This document shows, piece by piece, positions 28,339-37,740 of a stretch of 64,000 bases of DNA; positions within the stretch are counted from its first letter, which is position 1; each line of letters begins with the position of its first letter. A model generated the notes under the pieces. The model did no database searches. It was not told the origin of the DNA and was given only the letters and a program-made list of their open reading frames with translations. Position numbers and translations under genes: made by a program. The stretch is taken from NCBI RefSeq assembly GCF_001619875.1, contig NZ_LRFC01000023.1, forward strand, positions 372,001-436,000, given 5' to 3'. The stretch comes from Fictibacillus phosphorivorans. Lineage in GTDB: Bacteria; Bacillota; Bacilli; Bacillales; Fictibacillaceae.

Positions 28339-29589
28339 GTGGAACAGGAACAACATAAACCCAAAATCTCGATGGGTATGCTTTTTCAAAACAGGGTAAT
28401 AAGAACCATTCTCTTTTCGGTATTTTTTTTACAGATAGGTATCTGGGTACGTAACTACTCCATTCTTTTGTACGTTATCGAAAAAACAAACGAAAATCCA
28501 ATTGCAGTTTCATTAATATCAGTCGCAGAATTTGCTCCGATCTTTTTGTTTTCTTTTATTGGTGGAACCTTTGCAGACAGATGGAAACCGAAGAAGACAA
28601 TGATTTGGTGTGATTTACTAAGTGCAGTCTCAATCTTTGTCGTTTTATTAACACTTTTATTTGGAAGCTGGAAAGTGATCTTTTTTGCAACGCTCGTTTC
28701 CTCGATCCTTTCTCAGTTTTCACAGCCTTCAGGAATGAAATTATTTAAAATTCATGTGCCTGAAGAAATGGTACAGCTCGGGATGTCAATGTATCAGACA
28801 CTCTTCGCCGTATTTATGATTCTCGGTCCTATTTTAGGCACTTACGTTTACCAGCAATTTGGTATAAATGCAGCGATTGCTATCATGGGTGTAGCTTTTG
28901 TTCTGTCAGCCGTTATTCTCTTATTATTGCCACCAGATGAGGAAGTAGAAAAGAAAGAGGTTAAACCTTCTATCTGGCTAGAGATGAAAGAGGGTTTCAG
29001 TTATGTCCTCACTAGACGATCATTAACTTTACTCGGAGCATGTTTTGCAGTTGCAGGATTAGCTTTAGGATTAACACAACCGCTTACTGTGTTCTTAGTA
29101 ACAGAACAACTGGGACTTCCAAAAGAACAGCTGCAATGGCTCATGGCTGCTTTTGGTACAGGGATGATCTTAGGCGGAGGTGTGACGATCGGAATTGCAG
29201 GCAAAGTAAAGCCCCAATTGCTTTTGTCTCTAGGAATGGGGGCAAGTGCAGTCGGGTTTATGATCATGGGGGTTTCTGAACAATTTTGGTTAACGCTAAC
29301 TGCAGAATTCTTAAGTGGTTTATTCATGCCTTGTGTGCATATCGGCATCAATACACTTATTTTACAAAATACCGAATCAAATTTTATTGGACGCGTAAAT
29401 GGAATATTGAACCCATTATTCATGGGAGCTATGGTTTTAACGATGTCCATAAGCGGTTGGTTAAAAGAGACGCTATCACTTGTCATCATGTTTGAGGCAG
29501 CAGCACTCTTGTTTGCGCTCGGTATTTTAACGATGCTTCCACTGATGAAACAGAAGGCTGTACCAGTGGGAAAAATAGAAAAAGCATAA
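28339..29589 (+). CDS. MFS transporter, DHA3/macrolide-efflux-like
   Basis: A 416-residue carrier with twelve predicted membrane segments. The loop between segments 2 and 3 has the MFS signature GGTFADRWKPKK, and segments 1-6 and 7-12 are separated by an acidic/basic cytoplasmic loop (PPDEEVEKKEVKP). It resembles proton-driven drug exporters of the MefA/YfiS type; substrate unknown. GTG 28339 is preceded by AAGGAGG 10 bases upstream. Possibly cotranscribed with the preceding giant membrane protein. Confidence 0.88.
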   Translation: MEQEQHKPKISMGMLFQNRVIRTILFSVFFLQIGIWVRNYSILLYVIEKTNENPIAVSLISVAEFAPIFLFSFIGGTFADRWKPKKTMIWCDLLSAVSIFVVLLTLLFGSWKVIFFATLVSSILSQFSQPSGMKLFKIHVPEEMVQLGMSMYQTLFAVFMILGPILGTYVYQQFGINAAIAIMGVAFVLSAVILLLLPPDEEVEKKEVKPSIWLEMKEGFSYVLTRRSLTLLGACFAVAGLALGLTQPLTVFLVTEQLGLPKEQLQWLMAAFGTGMILGGGVTIGIAGKVKPQLLLSLGMGASAVGFMIMGVSEQFWLTLTAEFLSGLFMPCVHIGINTLILQNTESNFIGRVNGILNPLFMGAMVLTMSISGWLKETLSLVIMFEAAALLFALGILTMLPLMKQKAVPVGKIEKA

Positions 29590-29598
29590 GTTTGAAAT

Positions 29599-29637
29599 AA
29601 CTCTTAAAGGCAGTTGACTGTTTTTAAGAGTTTTTTT
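29599..29637 (+). terminator. Intrinsic terminator after the MFS gene
   Basis: AACTCTTAAA with inner CAGT pairs with ACTG and TTTAAGAGTT, followed by seven T. The remaining bases up to 29820 hold no gene I can support. Confidence 0.9.
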
Positions 29638-29835
29638 GTATCGAGATTTTTGCAGCTAATGTAAAATCAATGGTCGTGAATATATACGAATTAACTTAAC
29701 AAAGCCTTTAATAATCCCTCTTAAATAACACGAATGAGTTCTTCGTTTTTTATATCAGATAAATGGGTAATATAGATATATTTACATCACAAATCCGGAC
29801 TCATGAACGTCTAATCATAAGGGGAATCAAATTAT

Positions 29836-30654
29836 ATGTCTATTTCACCAGATCAACGTATTACTTTACACGGATTCAATAATCTTACAAAATCACTCAG
29901 TTTTAACTTGTATGATGTCTGCTATACGAAAACAAGAGAAGAAAGAGAAGCTTATATTGAATATATTGATGAACAATACAATGCTGAAAGGCTCACTAAT
30001 ATATTACAGACTGTGTCAGATACCATTGGAGCGCATGTTTTAAACGTTGCAAAACAAGATTATGTGCCTCAAGGGGCAAGTGTAACCGTACTCGTTTCTG
30101 AAGGACCGATTGTAGAGGTGCCTACTGATACGTTTGATGAGAATACAACAGCAATGCCAGAATCTGTTGTTATGCAGCTCGATAAGAGTCACCTGACCGT
30201 ACATACATATCCTGAGTTTCATCCAGAAGAGGGGATCAGTACGTTTCGAGCAGATATTGATGTTTCAACTTGTGGAGAAATCTCACCTCTTAAAGCATTG
30301 AATCATCTAATCAACTCATTTGATATGGATATTGTAACGATGGATTATAGAGTTAGAGGTTTTACAAGGGATATTAAGGGGCAAAAGCTGTTTATCGATC
30401 ATGATATAAATTCTATCCAAAATTATCTTTCTGAGGATATTAAAAATACGTATGCGATGATTGATACGAACATCTATCAAGAAAATATATTTCATACGAA
30501 ATGCAGACTAAAAGAATTTGAGTTAAACAATTATTTATTCGGTTATACAAAAGATGCTTTGGATCGTGACAGTCAAGAGCATATAACAAAGCTGTTAAAA
30601 GCTGAGATGGACGAAATTTTTTACGGAAGAAATATTAACAATTCAAATCGATAA
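29836..30654 (+). CDS. speD: S-adenosylmethionine decarboxylase proenzyme, long (E. coli) type
   Basis: Makes decarboxylated SAM, the aminopropyl donor for spermidine. The 272-residue proenzyme has the self-cleavage site DKSH: cleavage before Ser118 would give the pyruvoyl group, with His119 following, and the conserved STCGEISPL stretch (Cys146). This is the longer class known from E. coli rather than the roughly 126-residue SpeH type of B. subtilis. AAGGGGAATC precedes the ATG. It is a single-gene unit between terminators; no spermidine synthase gene is adjacent. Confidence 0.93.
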   Translation: MSISPDQRITLHGFNNLTKSLSFNLYDVCYTKTREEREAYIEYIDEQYNAERLTNILQTVSDTIGAHVLNVAKQDYVPQGASVTVLVSEGPIVEVPTDTFDENTTAMPESVVMQLDKSHLTVHTYPEFHPEEGISTFRADIDVSTCGEISPLKALNHLINSFDMDIVTMDYRVRGFTRDIKGQKLFIDHDINSIQNYLSEDIKNTYAMIDTNIYQENIFHTKCRLKEFELNNYLFGYTKDALDRDSQEHITKLLKAEMDEIFYGRNINNSNR

Positions 30655-30669
30655 CCTCCTAATTGATAG

Positions 30670-30701
30670 GACCACTGGATCATCATTCCAGTGGTCTTTT
30701 T
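30670..30701 (+). terminator. Intrinsic terminator after speD
   Basis: GACCACTGGA pairs perfectly with TCCAGTGGTC, followed by TTTTT. Confidence 0.93.
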
Positions 30702-30784
30702 GCGTGAACATTATGAACAAAATGCTCTTTATGTTCTTAAACTTCCATTTCCAGTTGTACATGATAGGATAATGAAAAGATTAA

Positions 30785-30798
30785 TGAAAGCGCTATCA
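30785..30798 (+). promoter_or_regulatory. CcpA cre site before tctC
   Basis: TGAAAGCGCTATCA matches the B. subtilis cre consensus TGWNANCGNTNWCA at every fixed position. It ends 20 bases before the tctC start, so it should act as a roadblock or downstream repression site for the transporter operon. Confidence 0.8.
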
Positions 30799-30817
30799 TA
30801 ATAAGGGGGATACGAAA

Positions 30818-31837
30818 TTGAAAAAAGGCAAATGGAAAAGTTGGATCGCAGCTGGAGTACTGTTAACATCACTTACCGCTTGCAGCACTTCTGGATCAGG
30901 CGGAACGAATGAAGGAGCTTCTGATTACCCGAAAAAAGCAATAACAGTTGTTGCTCCATCGGGTGCAGGAGGTGGATGGGACTTAACCGCTCGAGCTTTA
31001 ACTAAAGTGCTTGGCGAATCAAAGTTAGTCGATCAAACGATGACGGTTGAAAACAAGCCTGGTGGGGGTGGAGCTGTTTATTTAGCAGAATTTGCAACAC
31101 AGCACAAGAAAGACGACTATAAGCTTTATGTGAATTCGCCCCCAATCTTAATCAATCATCTAAAAAAAGAAGGCAACAGCCCTTATGGCTATCAGGATAC
31201 AACACCACTTGCTCAATTAACAAAAGACTTCGGAGCAATCGTTGTTAAGGCAGATTCAAAATATAACAATCTAAAAGAATTAATGGAAGCTGTAAAAAAA
31301 GATCCTAAATCAGTAACAGCTGCTGGAGGATCTGCTCCAGGCTCAATGGACCATCTTGTAGCTGTGTTGCCTGCATTTAAATCAGACATTGATCCAAAAA
31401 GCGTGAAATATGTTTCTTACGATGGCGGTGGGGAAGCAATTGCAGCTTTATTAGGCGGCAACGCAGATTATATCGCTACAGACGCATCTGCCGTTGGTGA
31501 ATACTTAAAAGCAGGAAAAGTAAAAGTTCTTGGTATTTCTTCAACAGAGAGATTAAAAGGAGATTTAGCAGATATCCCTACATTTAAAGAAGAAGGAATT
31601 GATGCAGAATTCACGATCTGGAGAGGTGTTTTCGGCCCAAAAGAAATGTCTGACAGTGCAAAATCATATTGGGATAAAACGTTAAAGAAATTAAATGAGA
31701 GTAAAGAATGGCAAGCCGAACTTGAACGCAATGGCTGGGAATCGGAGTTTAAAAACGGTAAAGAATTCGAGACTTTCTTAAAAGATCAGGAAAAACAAGT
31801 TAATGATCTTTTAAAATCACTAGGAATGAATAAATAA
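30818..31837 (+). CDS. tctC: Tripartite tricarboxylate transporter substrate-binding lipoprotein
   Basis: Captures a carboxylate outside the membrane and delivers it to TctAB. The 339-residue protein has a lipoprotein signal with lipobox LTAC (Cys22), a Ser/Gly linker and the TctC/Bug start YPKKAITVVAPSGAGGGWD, plus GGSAPGSMDH near residue 170. The start is TTG 30818, with AAGGGGG 8 bases upstream. First gene of tctC-tctB-tctA, followed by the sensor and regulator genes. The substrate (citrate, tricarballylate or other) cannot be read from sequence. Confidence 0.93.
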   Translation: MKKGKWKSWIAAGVLLTSLTACSTSGSGGTNEGASDYPKKAITVVAPSGAGGGWDLTARALTKVLGESKLVDQTMTVENKPGGGGAVYLAEFATQHKKDDYKLYVNSPPILINHLKKEGNSPYGYQDTTPLAQLTKDFGAIVVKADSKYNNLKELMEAVKKDPKSVTAAGGSAPGSMDHLVAVLPAFKSDIDPKSVKYVSYDGGGEAIAALLGGNADYIATDASAVGEYLKAGKVKVLGISSTERLKGDLADIPTFKEEGIDAEFTIWRGVFGPKEMSDSAKSYWDKTLKKLNESKEWQAELERNGWESEFKNGKEFETFLKDQEKQVNDLLKSLGMNK

Positions 31838-31912
31838 TTATGGCGATGGAGGAGTAATAGCTACTTCTCCATCTTTTTCAAATATCCAGGAGTAATAAAG
31901 GAGGCTAGTCGA

Positions 31913-32374
31913 ATGCAGACTGGGAGATTTGATCGGTATGCGAGTGTCTTATTTGCATTACTTGGAGCGGCCTTTCTATTTGAAAGCCGCAACATAGCAG
32001 ATAGTGCCTATGGCAGTGAAGTTGGACCAAATGTTTTTCCTTTTCTTTTGGGACTTATTCTTATTTTACTAAGTGTAAAGCTTTTTATTGAATCCTTTAA
32101 AAACATTAAGGAAGATCAGAAAGAACAGAGCGGATTACAAATCAAAAGGTTTGTAATCATCTTAATCGCAAGCTTGTTGTACGCAGCATGTATTGAGTAC
32201 TTAGGTTACATAATCAGTACTTTTGTGTTCTTGTTCGTTTCTTTTCAAGCCATGGATAAAAACAGCTGGATAAAAAACGGATGCGTCGCTGCTGGGTTTT
32301 CCTTATGTGTCTATTATTTGTTTGTAGTGGTGTTAAAAGGCTCTTTGCCTGGTCAGCCAATATGGTTTAGTTAG
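31913..32374 (+). CDS. tctB: Tripartite tricarboxylate transporter small membrane subunit
   Basis: A 153-residue protein with four membrane segments in the TctB arrangement (first helix, then GSEVGPNVFPFLLG, a charged cytoplasmic loop with KEDQKEQ, and two C-terminal helices). It pairs with the large TctA channel subunit. AAAGGAGG precedes the ATG; tctA begins 11 bases after its stop. Confidence 0.9.
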   Translation: MQTGRFDRYASVLFALLGAAFLFESRNIADSAYGSEVGPNVFPFLLGLILILLSVKLFIESFKNIKEDQKEQSGLQIKRFVIILIASLLYAACIEYLGYIISTFVFLFVSFQAMDKNSWIKNGCVAAGFSLCVYYLFVVVLKGSLPGQPIWFS

Positions 32375-32385
32375 GAGGAAGAATT

Positions 32386-33912
32386 ATGGGTGTAATGGAT
32401 TTTTTAATGCAAGGATTTCAAACAGCGATACAGCCACAGAATTTATTTTTCGCTTTTATTGGCGTTTTAATTGGAACGGCTGTCGGCGTGCTGCCTGGCA
32501 TCGGTCCGATGAGCGGGGTTGCCCTTCTGATTCCCGTTACTGCCACACTTACTAGCGGAATGGACCCTTCTGCAGCAGCAACCAGTTCAATTATCCTTTT
32601 AGCAGGTGTTTATTACGGTGCGATGTATGGCGGATCAACTACGTCCATCTTGTTAAACACACCTGGTGAATCTTCATCAGTAGTAACAACACTTGATGGC
32701 TATCAAATGGCAAAGCAAGGCAGAGCAGGTGCAGCCTTGTCCATTGCTGCAATCGGTTCTTTCTTTGCGGGTATTGTATCCATTATAGGGTTAGTGTTAC
32801 TTGCAGATCCGCTATCGGAAATGGCCTTAAAGTTTGGACCTGCAGAATACTTTTCTTTAATGCTTTTAGGACTAGCTGCTGTTAGCGGTCTTGCTGGCGG
32901 GTCGATCACAAAAGCTTGGATGATGACGGTAACAGGGCTTTTACTCGCAACAATCGGCATCGATGCTGTTTCAGGTGTCGCTCGATTCACATATGATATC
33001 CCTGTTCTTTTTGGGGGACTTGAATTCTTAACCGTTGCTGTAGGTTTATTTGCGTTAGGTGAGGTATTTAAGACCATCCTTCATAAAGAAGAGGATGGTG
33101 AAAAAGTTGCTAAAGTAGGTAGAGTTCTTCCAACAAAATCCGATCTCAAGGAAAGTGCAGCTCCGATCGCACGCGGATCCTTCTTAGGATTTTTTATAGG
33201 TGTCTTGCCTGGAGCAGGCGCAACTTTGGCTTCCTTCTTTTCCTATATTGCTGAGAAAAAGTTAAGTAAAAACCCGGAGAAATTCGGAAAGGGAGCCATT
33301 GAAGGTGTAGCAGCCCCTGAGTCTGCCAACAATGCCGCTTCTGGAGGAGCTATGATTCCGCTCTTAACTCTTGGTATTCCAGGGTCTGGAACTACGGCAA
33401 TCTTAATGGGTGCACTAATCATGTACAATGTTCAGCCAGGACCTTTATTATTCAGCGATCATCCGGATGTTGCTTGGGGATTAATCGCATCAATGTTTAT
33501 CGGAAACTTGATGCTTCTCATTTTAAATATGCCGCTGGTAAAAGTCTTTGCAAAAATTATTGAAACCCCACAGAAATTTTTATTGCCCATTATTATTGCC
33601 ATATCCGTTTTTGGAGTCTATGCTGTGCAAGTTACGACATTTGATCTGTTTCTATTAATTGGTTTTGGTCTAGCAGGATATTTATTAGCACAAAATGATT
33701 ATCCGCTTGCACCTCTAGTCCTTGGTCTTGTTTTAGGCCCAATGATCGAAAACAATATGCGCCGCGCCTTAACGACTTCTAACGGTGACTTTTTTATATT
33801 TATTGAACATCCGATTTCGGCATTTTTTATCATATGCTCTGTATTATGGATTTTAGTTCCTTTCATTCTACGATTAAAAGGAAAAAATGTTGTGATAAAC
33901 GTTGAAGGATAA
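32386..33912 (+). CDS. tctA: Tripartite tricarboxylate transporter large membrane subunit
   Basis: A 508-residue permease with about twelve membrane segments. The TctA motifs are clear: GVLPGIGPMSGVALLIP near the N-terminus, YYGAMYGGSTTSILLNTPGE in the first repeat, and LPGAGATLASF and TLGIPGSGTTAILMGAL in the second. TAGGAGGAAG precedes the ATG. It works with TctC and TctB, and its stop lies just before the sensor kinase leader. Confidence 0.95.
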   Translation: MGVMDFLMQGFQTAIQPQNLFFAFIGVLIGTAVGVLPGIGPMSGVALLIPVTATLTSGMDPSAAATSSIILLAGVYYGAMYGGSTTSILLNTPGESSSVVTTLDGYQMAKQGRAGAALSIAAIGSFFAGIVSIIGLVLLADPLSEMALKFGPAEYFSLMLLGLAAVSGLAGGSITKAWMMTVTGLLLATIGIDAVSGVARFTYDIPVLFGGLEFLTVAVGLFALGEVFKTILHKEEDGEKVAKVGRVLPTKSDLKESAAPIARGSFLGFFIGVLPGAGATLASFFSYIAEKKLSKNPEKFGKGAIEGVAAPESANNAASGGAMIPLLTLGIPGSGTTAILMGALIMYNVQPGPLLFSDHPDVAWGLIASMFIGNLMLLILNMPLVKVFAKIIETPQKFLLPIIIAISVFGVYAVQVTTFDLFLLIGFGLAGYLLAQNDYPLAPLVLGLVLGPMIENNMRRALTTSNGDFFIFIEHPISAFFIICSVLWILVPFILRLKGKNVVINVEG

Positions 33913-33928
33913 AAGAAGAGTGAAAGAG

Positions 33929-33961
33929 AAGACTTTCTATTTAGGAAAGTCTTTTCGATTT
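33929..33961 (+). terminator. Weak terminator or attenuator between tctA and the kinase gene
   Basis: AAGACTTTC and GAAAGTCTT form a perfect 9-bp stem followed by TTCGATTTTT. The broken T-run suggests partial termination, so fewer transcripts would reach the regulatory genes than the transporter genes. Confidence 0.55.
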
Positions 33962-33976
33962 TTATGGAGGGAAACT

Positions 33977-35548
33977 ATGAAACTGCAAACAAAATTAATC
34001 GTCATCAGCTGTTCCCTTATCTTTATCGTAATCACCATTTTAGCGGTTATTTTTCAAGTGATGTTTGAAGATACGATGAAGAAGCAGATTGGTGAAAAGG
34101 CGCTTAGTGTTTCATATGCCGTTAGTAATAATCCATTGGTTATTGATGCATTCGAAACAGAAAACCCACCAGAAAGGATTCAGCCATACGCGGAGCAAAT
34201 CAGAAAAAAAACAGGAGCTCATTATGTTGTAGTTGGGAACAAAGAAGGAATCAGGTATTCCCATCCTGTAAGTGAAAGAATCGGTAAAAAGATGGTAGGC
34301 GGAGATAATAAGTCAGCCTTATTAGGTAAACCGAGTATTACTGAAGCCACTGGTTCGCTCGGTCCTGCCGTTAGGGGGAAATCACCGATTATTAACAGTG
34401 AAGGTAAAATAATAGGATTGGTGTCTGTTGGGTACTTAACTGATCGTATTAATGAAGATATGTGGCCGTACAAATTGAAGATTCTGTTGATTGGTATTTT
34501 AACACTCCTTTTAGGTGTATTCGGGTCTGTTTTGATCGCAAAAGGTGTTAAACGAGCAACACATGGATTAGAACCCATCGAGATTGGATTATTATACAAA
34601 GAAAAAAGTGCAATCCTAGAAGCGATTAGAGAAGGAGTGATCGCGGTTAATCGCGAGGGAAATGTTACGCTTGCCAATCAAACTGCTCTGCAGATGTTAG
34701 AAACAAAAAGCGAAAATCTTATTGGGAACAATGTCTTACAGTCCATTCCCAACACGAGATTAGTAGATGTGATCGCCTCAGGCAAAAGTGAATTTGATGA
34801 ACAAATGAAATTAGGTAACACAAAGGTTGTAGCTAACCGTGTTCCGATATTGGATGATAAAGGTAAAGTTATGGGTGCTGTTGCGACCTTTAGAAACCGA
34901 AATGAACTTTATCGGCTGAATGAAGAATTAGCTCAAGTAAAAGGGTATAGCGAAGGATTAAGAGCGCAAACTCATGAATTTTCCAATAAATTATATTTAA
35001 TATCTGGGTTGATACAGTTGGGTTCTTATCAAGAAGCACTAGATATCATAACAAAAGAATCGGATGTACATCAGCATTTTACCCAATTAATCATGAACCA
35101 GATTTCAGATCCTTATATCGGGGGGCTTTTGATCGGAAAGTTTAACCGTTCTAAGGAGCTGCAAGTTGACCTAACGATTGATCCTGCAAGTCATTTTAAA
35201 GATATTCCGGTTGAGATCGATAGACAACTATTAATCACGATAATAGGTAACTTAATAGACAATGCGATGGATGCAGCTGTAGAGAACAAACACACCGAGA
35301 GAGCCGTTAAGATTAGTCTTTCTGATTATGGCACCCAGCTCATTTTTGAAGTTGAGGATACAGGGGCAGGAATTCAAGATACAATCGCTAATAAACTATA
35401 TCAAAAGGGATTTTCAACAAAAGGGAATGACCGTGGTTATGGCTTATATTTAATCAAACAATCTGTTGAACTGTTAAACGGAGAACTTTTTTATGAAAGA
35501 ACGAAAGCTGATACCACCTTGTTTACCGTTATCATACCGAAAGAATAG
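33977..35548 (+). CDS. Sensor histidine kinase, CitA/DcuS type
   Basis: Membrane sensor of about 523 residues: membrane segment (about 10-32), extracytoplasmic CACHE/PDC-like domain (about 33-170, with ISHP-type motif YSHPVSERIGK), second membrane segment (about 172-192), PAS domain (about 210-320), a Spo0B-type phosphoacceptor with His333 (RAQTHEFSNKL) and a GHKL ATPase (NLIDNAMDAA, VEDTGAGI, GYGLYLI). This domain order is typical of citrate and C4-dicarboxylate sensors. I start at ATG 33977, with TGGAGGG upstream. Probable partner of the regulator at 35561 and controller of tctCBA. Confidence 0.93.
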   Translation: MKLQTKLIVISCSLIFIVITILAVIFQVMFEDTMKKQIGEKALSVSYAVSNNPLVIDAFETENPPERIQPYAEQIRKKTGAHYVVVGNKEGIRYSHPVSERIGKKMVGGDNKSALLGKPSITEATGSLGPAVRGKSPIINSEGKIIGLVSVGYLTDRINEDMWPYKLKILLIGILTLLLGVFGSVLIAKGVKRATHGLEPIEIGLLYKEKSAILEAIREGVIAVNREGNVTLANQTALQMLETKSENLIGNNVLQSIPNTRLVDVIASGKSEFDEQMKLGNTKVVANRVPILDDKGKVMGAVATFRNRNELYRLNEELAQVKGYSEGLRAQTHEFSNKLYLISGLIQLGSYQEALDIITKESDVHQHFTQLIMNQISDPYIGGLLIGKFNRSKELQVDLTIDPASHFKDIPVEIDRQLLITIIGNLIDNAMDAAVENKHTERAVKISLSDYGTQLIFEVEDTGAGIQDTIANKLYQKGFSTKGNDRGYGLYLIKQSVELLNGELFYERTKADTTLFTVIIPKE

Positions 35549-35560
35549 AGGTAGAGCATC

Positions 35561-36250
35561 ATGCATTCATGGGAAGTATTTATCGTAGAAGACGACATCC
35601 GAATTGCTGAGATCAATCGAAGATTTGTAGAAAAAATAGAAGGGTTTTCAGTGTGTGGAGTTGCTCTTACTGAAGAAGAAGCCAAAGAGCAAATTGCCAT
35701 CCTTCAACCTGATTTAGTTTTATTAGATATTTATTTTCCAGATATGAATGGGTTAGACCTACTACGCTGGATGAGAAGTGAGTTTCGTGGAGTGGAAGTA
35801 ATCATGGTAACCGCTGCAACAGAAGTGAACACATTAAAACACGCACTTGATGATGGAATTTTTGATTATATTGTTAAGCCTGTAATCTTTCAACGTTTTA
35901 AAGATGCGTTATTGCATTTTAGTGAATATAAGAAGTCTATACATCAACTCTCTGCGGATAAAGAAGTGAACCAGAACGTAATCGATTCCATTATTAAACG
36001 TGAAAAGTCAGAAGTAATTCCTCAATCTCTGCCAAAAGGTATTGATCCGATTACATTAGATAAAGTCCTTACCATGTTGAGTAATCATAAAAAAGGATTT
36101 ACTGCTGACGACCTTGGACAGTTGATCGGAGCAAGCAGAACAACAGCAAGACGTTATTTAGAGTATCTGGTTTCTGAACAAAAAGTAAGAGCAGATATTA
36201 CTTACGGAGGGGTAGGTCGCCCAGAACGAATATACCAATATGGAGTATAA
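35561..36250 (+). CDS. Response regulator, CitB/DcuR type
   Basis: A 229-residue regulator. The receiver domain has the acidic pair Asp11/Asp12, the phosphorylation site Asp56 (LVLLDIYFPD), the VTAA switch region and the conserved lysine in IVKPV. The C-terminus holds a helix-turn-helix (FTADDLGQLIGASRTTARRYLEYL) and the GRPERIYQY tail typical of the citrate/malate group. It begins 12 bases after the kinase stop, so the two form one operon. Confidence 0.95.
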   Translation: MHSWEVFIVEDDIRIAEINRRFVEKIEGFSVCGVALTEEEAKEQIAILQPDLVLLDIYFPDMNGLDLLRWMRSEFRGVEVIMVTAATEVNTLKHALDDGIFDYIVKPVIFQRFKDALLHFSEYKKSIHQLSADKEVNQNVIDSIIKREKSEVIPQSLPKGIDPITLDKVLTMLSNHKKGFTADDLGQLIGASRTTARRYLEYLVSEQKVRADITYGGVGRPERIYQYGV

Positions 36251-36384
36251 CGATGTCAGTAACTTTTAGAGCAGTGCTTTTTTGTTATGGTCTTGCTTTC
36301 ACTTGGGCTATTCTGCTACTAAAAACCACTGACTTTAAGGTATAATGTTTTACATAGATTCAAAGTTGAAAGAGAGTGAACAAA

Positions 36385-37101
36385 ATGGGACGTAAATGGA
36401 ATAACATCAAAGAGAAAAAAGCATCAAAGGACGCAAATACGAGTCGTGTATATGCGAAGTTTGGGCGTGAAATCTACGTAGCAGCAAAGCAAGGTGAACC
36501 TGATCCAGAATCCAATCAAAATCTAAAAGTTGTTTTAGAACGAGCAAAGACATATAGTGTACCAAAAGCTATTATTGACCGCGCAATCGAAAAAGCAAAA
36601 GGCGGTTCAGACGAAAATTATGATGAGCTTCGTTATGAAGGTTTCGGTCCTAATGGTTCCATGATTATCGTGGACACATTAACAAATAACGTTAACCGCA
36701 CTGTGGCGGAGGTGCGTTCTGCATTTAAAAAGAATAACGGAAATATGGGTGTCTCTGGAGCAGTTTCATTCATGTTTGACGCAACAGCTGTAATTGGTCT
36801 TGAAGGAAAGTCAGCTGATGAAGTATTGGAATTACTAATGGGAGCAGATTTAGATGTACGTGACGTGATCGAGGAAGAGGATTCAGTCATCGTATACGCG
36901 GAGCCTGATCAATTCCATGCTGTCCAAGAGGCATTCAAGAATGCAGATATTACTGAATTTACAGTAGCGGAACTTACGATGCTTGCTCAAAACGATGTAG
37001 AGCTTCCAGAAGATGTACAAGCTCAGTTTGAGAAACTAATCGATGCACTCGAAGATCTAGAAGACGTTCAGCAAGTGTATCACAACGTAGATTTAGGATA
37101 A
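36385..37101 (+). CDS. yeeI: YebC/PmpR-family protein, YeeI type
   Basis: The 238-residue protein reads almost as B. subtilis YeeI: start [19 protein letters not shown], centre [11 protein letters not shown] and end [15 protein letters not shown]. YebC proteins were first described as DNA-binding regulators; more recent work links some to translation of proline-rich stretches. Which applies here is not visible. I start at ATG 36385 with GAAAGAGAG upstream; a GTG three codons earlier overlaps that site. A -10-like TATAAT lies at 36341-36346. Confidence 0.95.
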   Translation: MGRKWNNIKEKKASKDANTSRVYAKFGREIYVAAKQGEPDPESNQNLKVVLERAKTYSVPKAIIDRAIEKAKGGSDENYDELRYEGFGPNGSMIIVDTLTNNVNRTVAEVRSAFKKNNGNMGVSGAVSFMFDATAVIGLEGKSADEVLELLMGADLDVRDVIEEEDSVIVYAEPDQFHAVQEAFKNADITEFTVAELTMLAQNDVELPEDVQAQFEKLIDALEDLEDVQQVYHNVDLG

Positions 37102-37115
37102 TAGTATAAAGATAG

Positions 37116-37150
37116 AAAAAGCAGATCCTTTAAAGGGGTCTGCTTTTTTT
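37116..37150 (+). terminator. Intrinsic terminator after yeeI
   Basis: AAAAAGCAGATCC pairs with GGGTCTGCTTTTT (one G-T pair), followed by more T. Confidence 0.92.
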
Positions 37151-37313
37151 GACTCTTAAAGATTTTATGGGCGGTAGAACTTAAATAAAGTGATTAACCT
37201 TCTTAATTAGGTTATTTTAATGTGGAATTAAGCGATTTATAGGAAATATAGGCGTTTCTTCAAATTTCGACAAATACCTACATCCTTTTAAGAGCATACA
37301 TCCTCACTAACAA

Positions 37314-37348
37314 TTAAAAAAAGCAACCGATTAATTCGATTGCTTTTT
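37314..37348 (-). terminator. Intrinsic terminator after bdbC
   Basis: AAAAAGCAA plus CGA pairs with TCG plus TTGCTTTTT around one mismatch. It overlaps the bdbC stop codon; on the minus strand it is followed by T residues. Confidence 0.75.
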
Positions 37349-37738
37349 CATCCATAACATACTAATCGTAATCACGGTGAATCCAAAAAAGGCCAATAAC
37401 GGTATCGTAATAAAACCTAGCCAGTTAATATATTGACCAGAACAAGGTACACCAGACGTGCACATCTCAAAAGCTTTTAAAGCAGGTATCTTTTGTAAAG
37501 CATAATGATAACCGGATACCAACATTCCAAGTATGGAAAGTGGCAGGACGTAGCGCGTTATTTTTTGATCTTGATAATAAAAGGCTGCTCCAAGCAAGAT
37601 GACTAACGGATACATAAGAATGCGCTGGTACCAGCAGAATGTACAAGGAACAAATTTTAGGACTTCACTAAAAAACAGGCTTCCTACTGTTGAAACGATT
37701 GCTGCTAACCAGGCAATCAATAAAGGTTTATTTACCAC
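37331..37738 (-). CDS. bdbC: Disulfide bond formation protein, DsbB type
   Basis: Membrane quinone-linked oxidase that reoxidises the thiol oxidase BdbD. The 135-residue protein has four membrane segments, the first active pair C-x-x-C (PCTFCWYQR) in loop 1, and the second cysteine pair in loop 2 (CTSGVPC). It begins 2 bases after the bdbD stop, so the two are translated from one message. Confidence 0.95.
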   Translation of the reverse strand: MVNKPLLIAWLAAIVSTVGSLFFSEVLKFVPCTFCWYQRILMYPLVILLGAAFYYQDQKITRYVLPLSILGMLVSGYHYALQKIPALKAFEMCTSGVPCSGQYINWLGFITIPLLAFFGFTVITISMLWMKKQSN

Positions 37739-37740
37739 CT

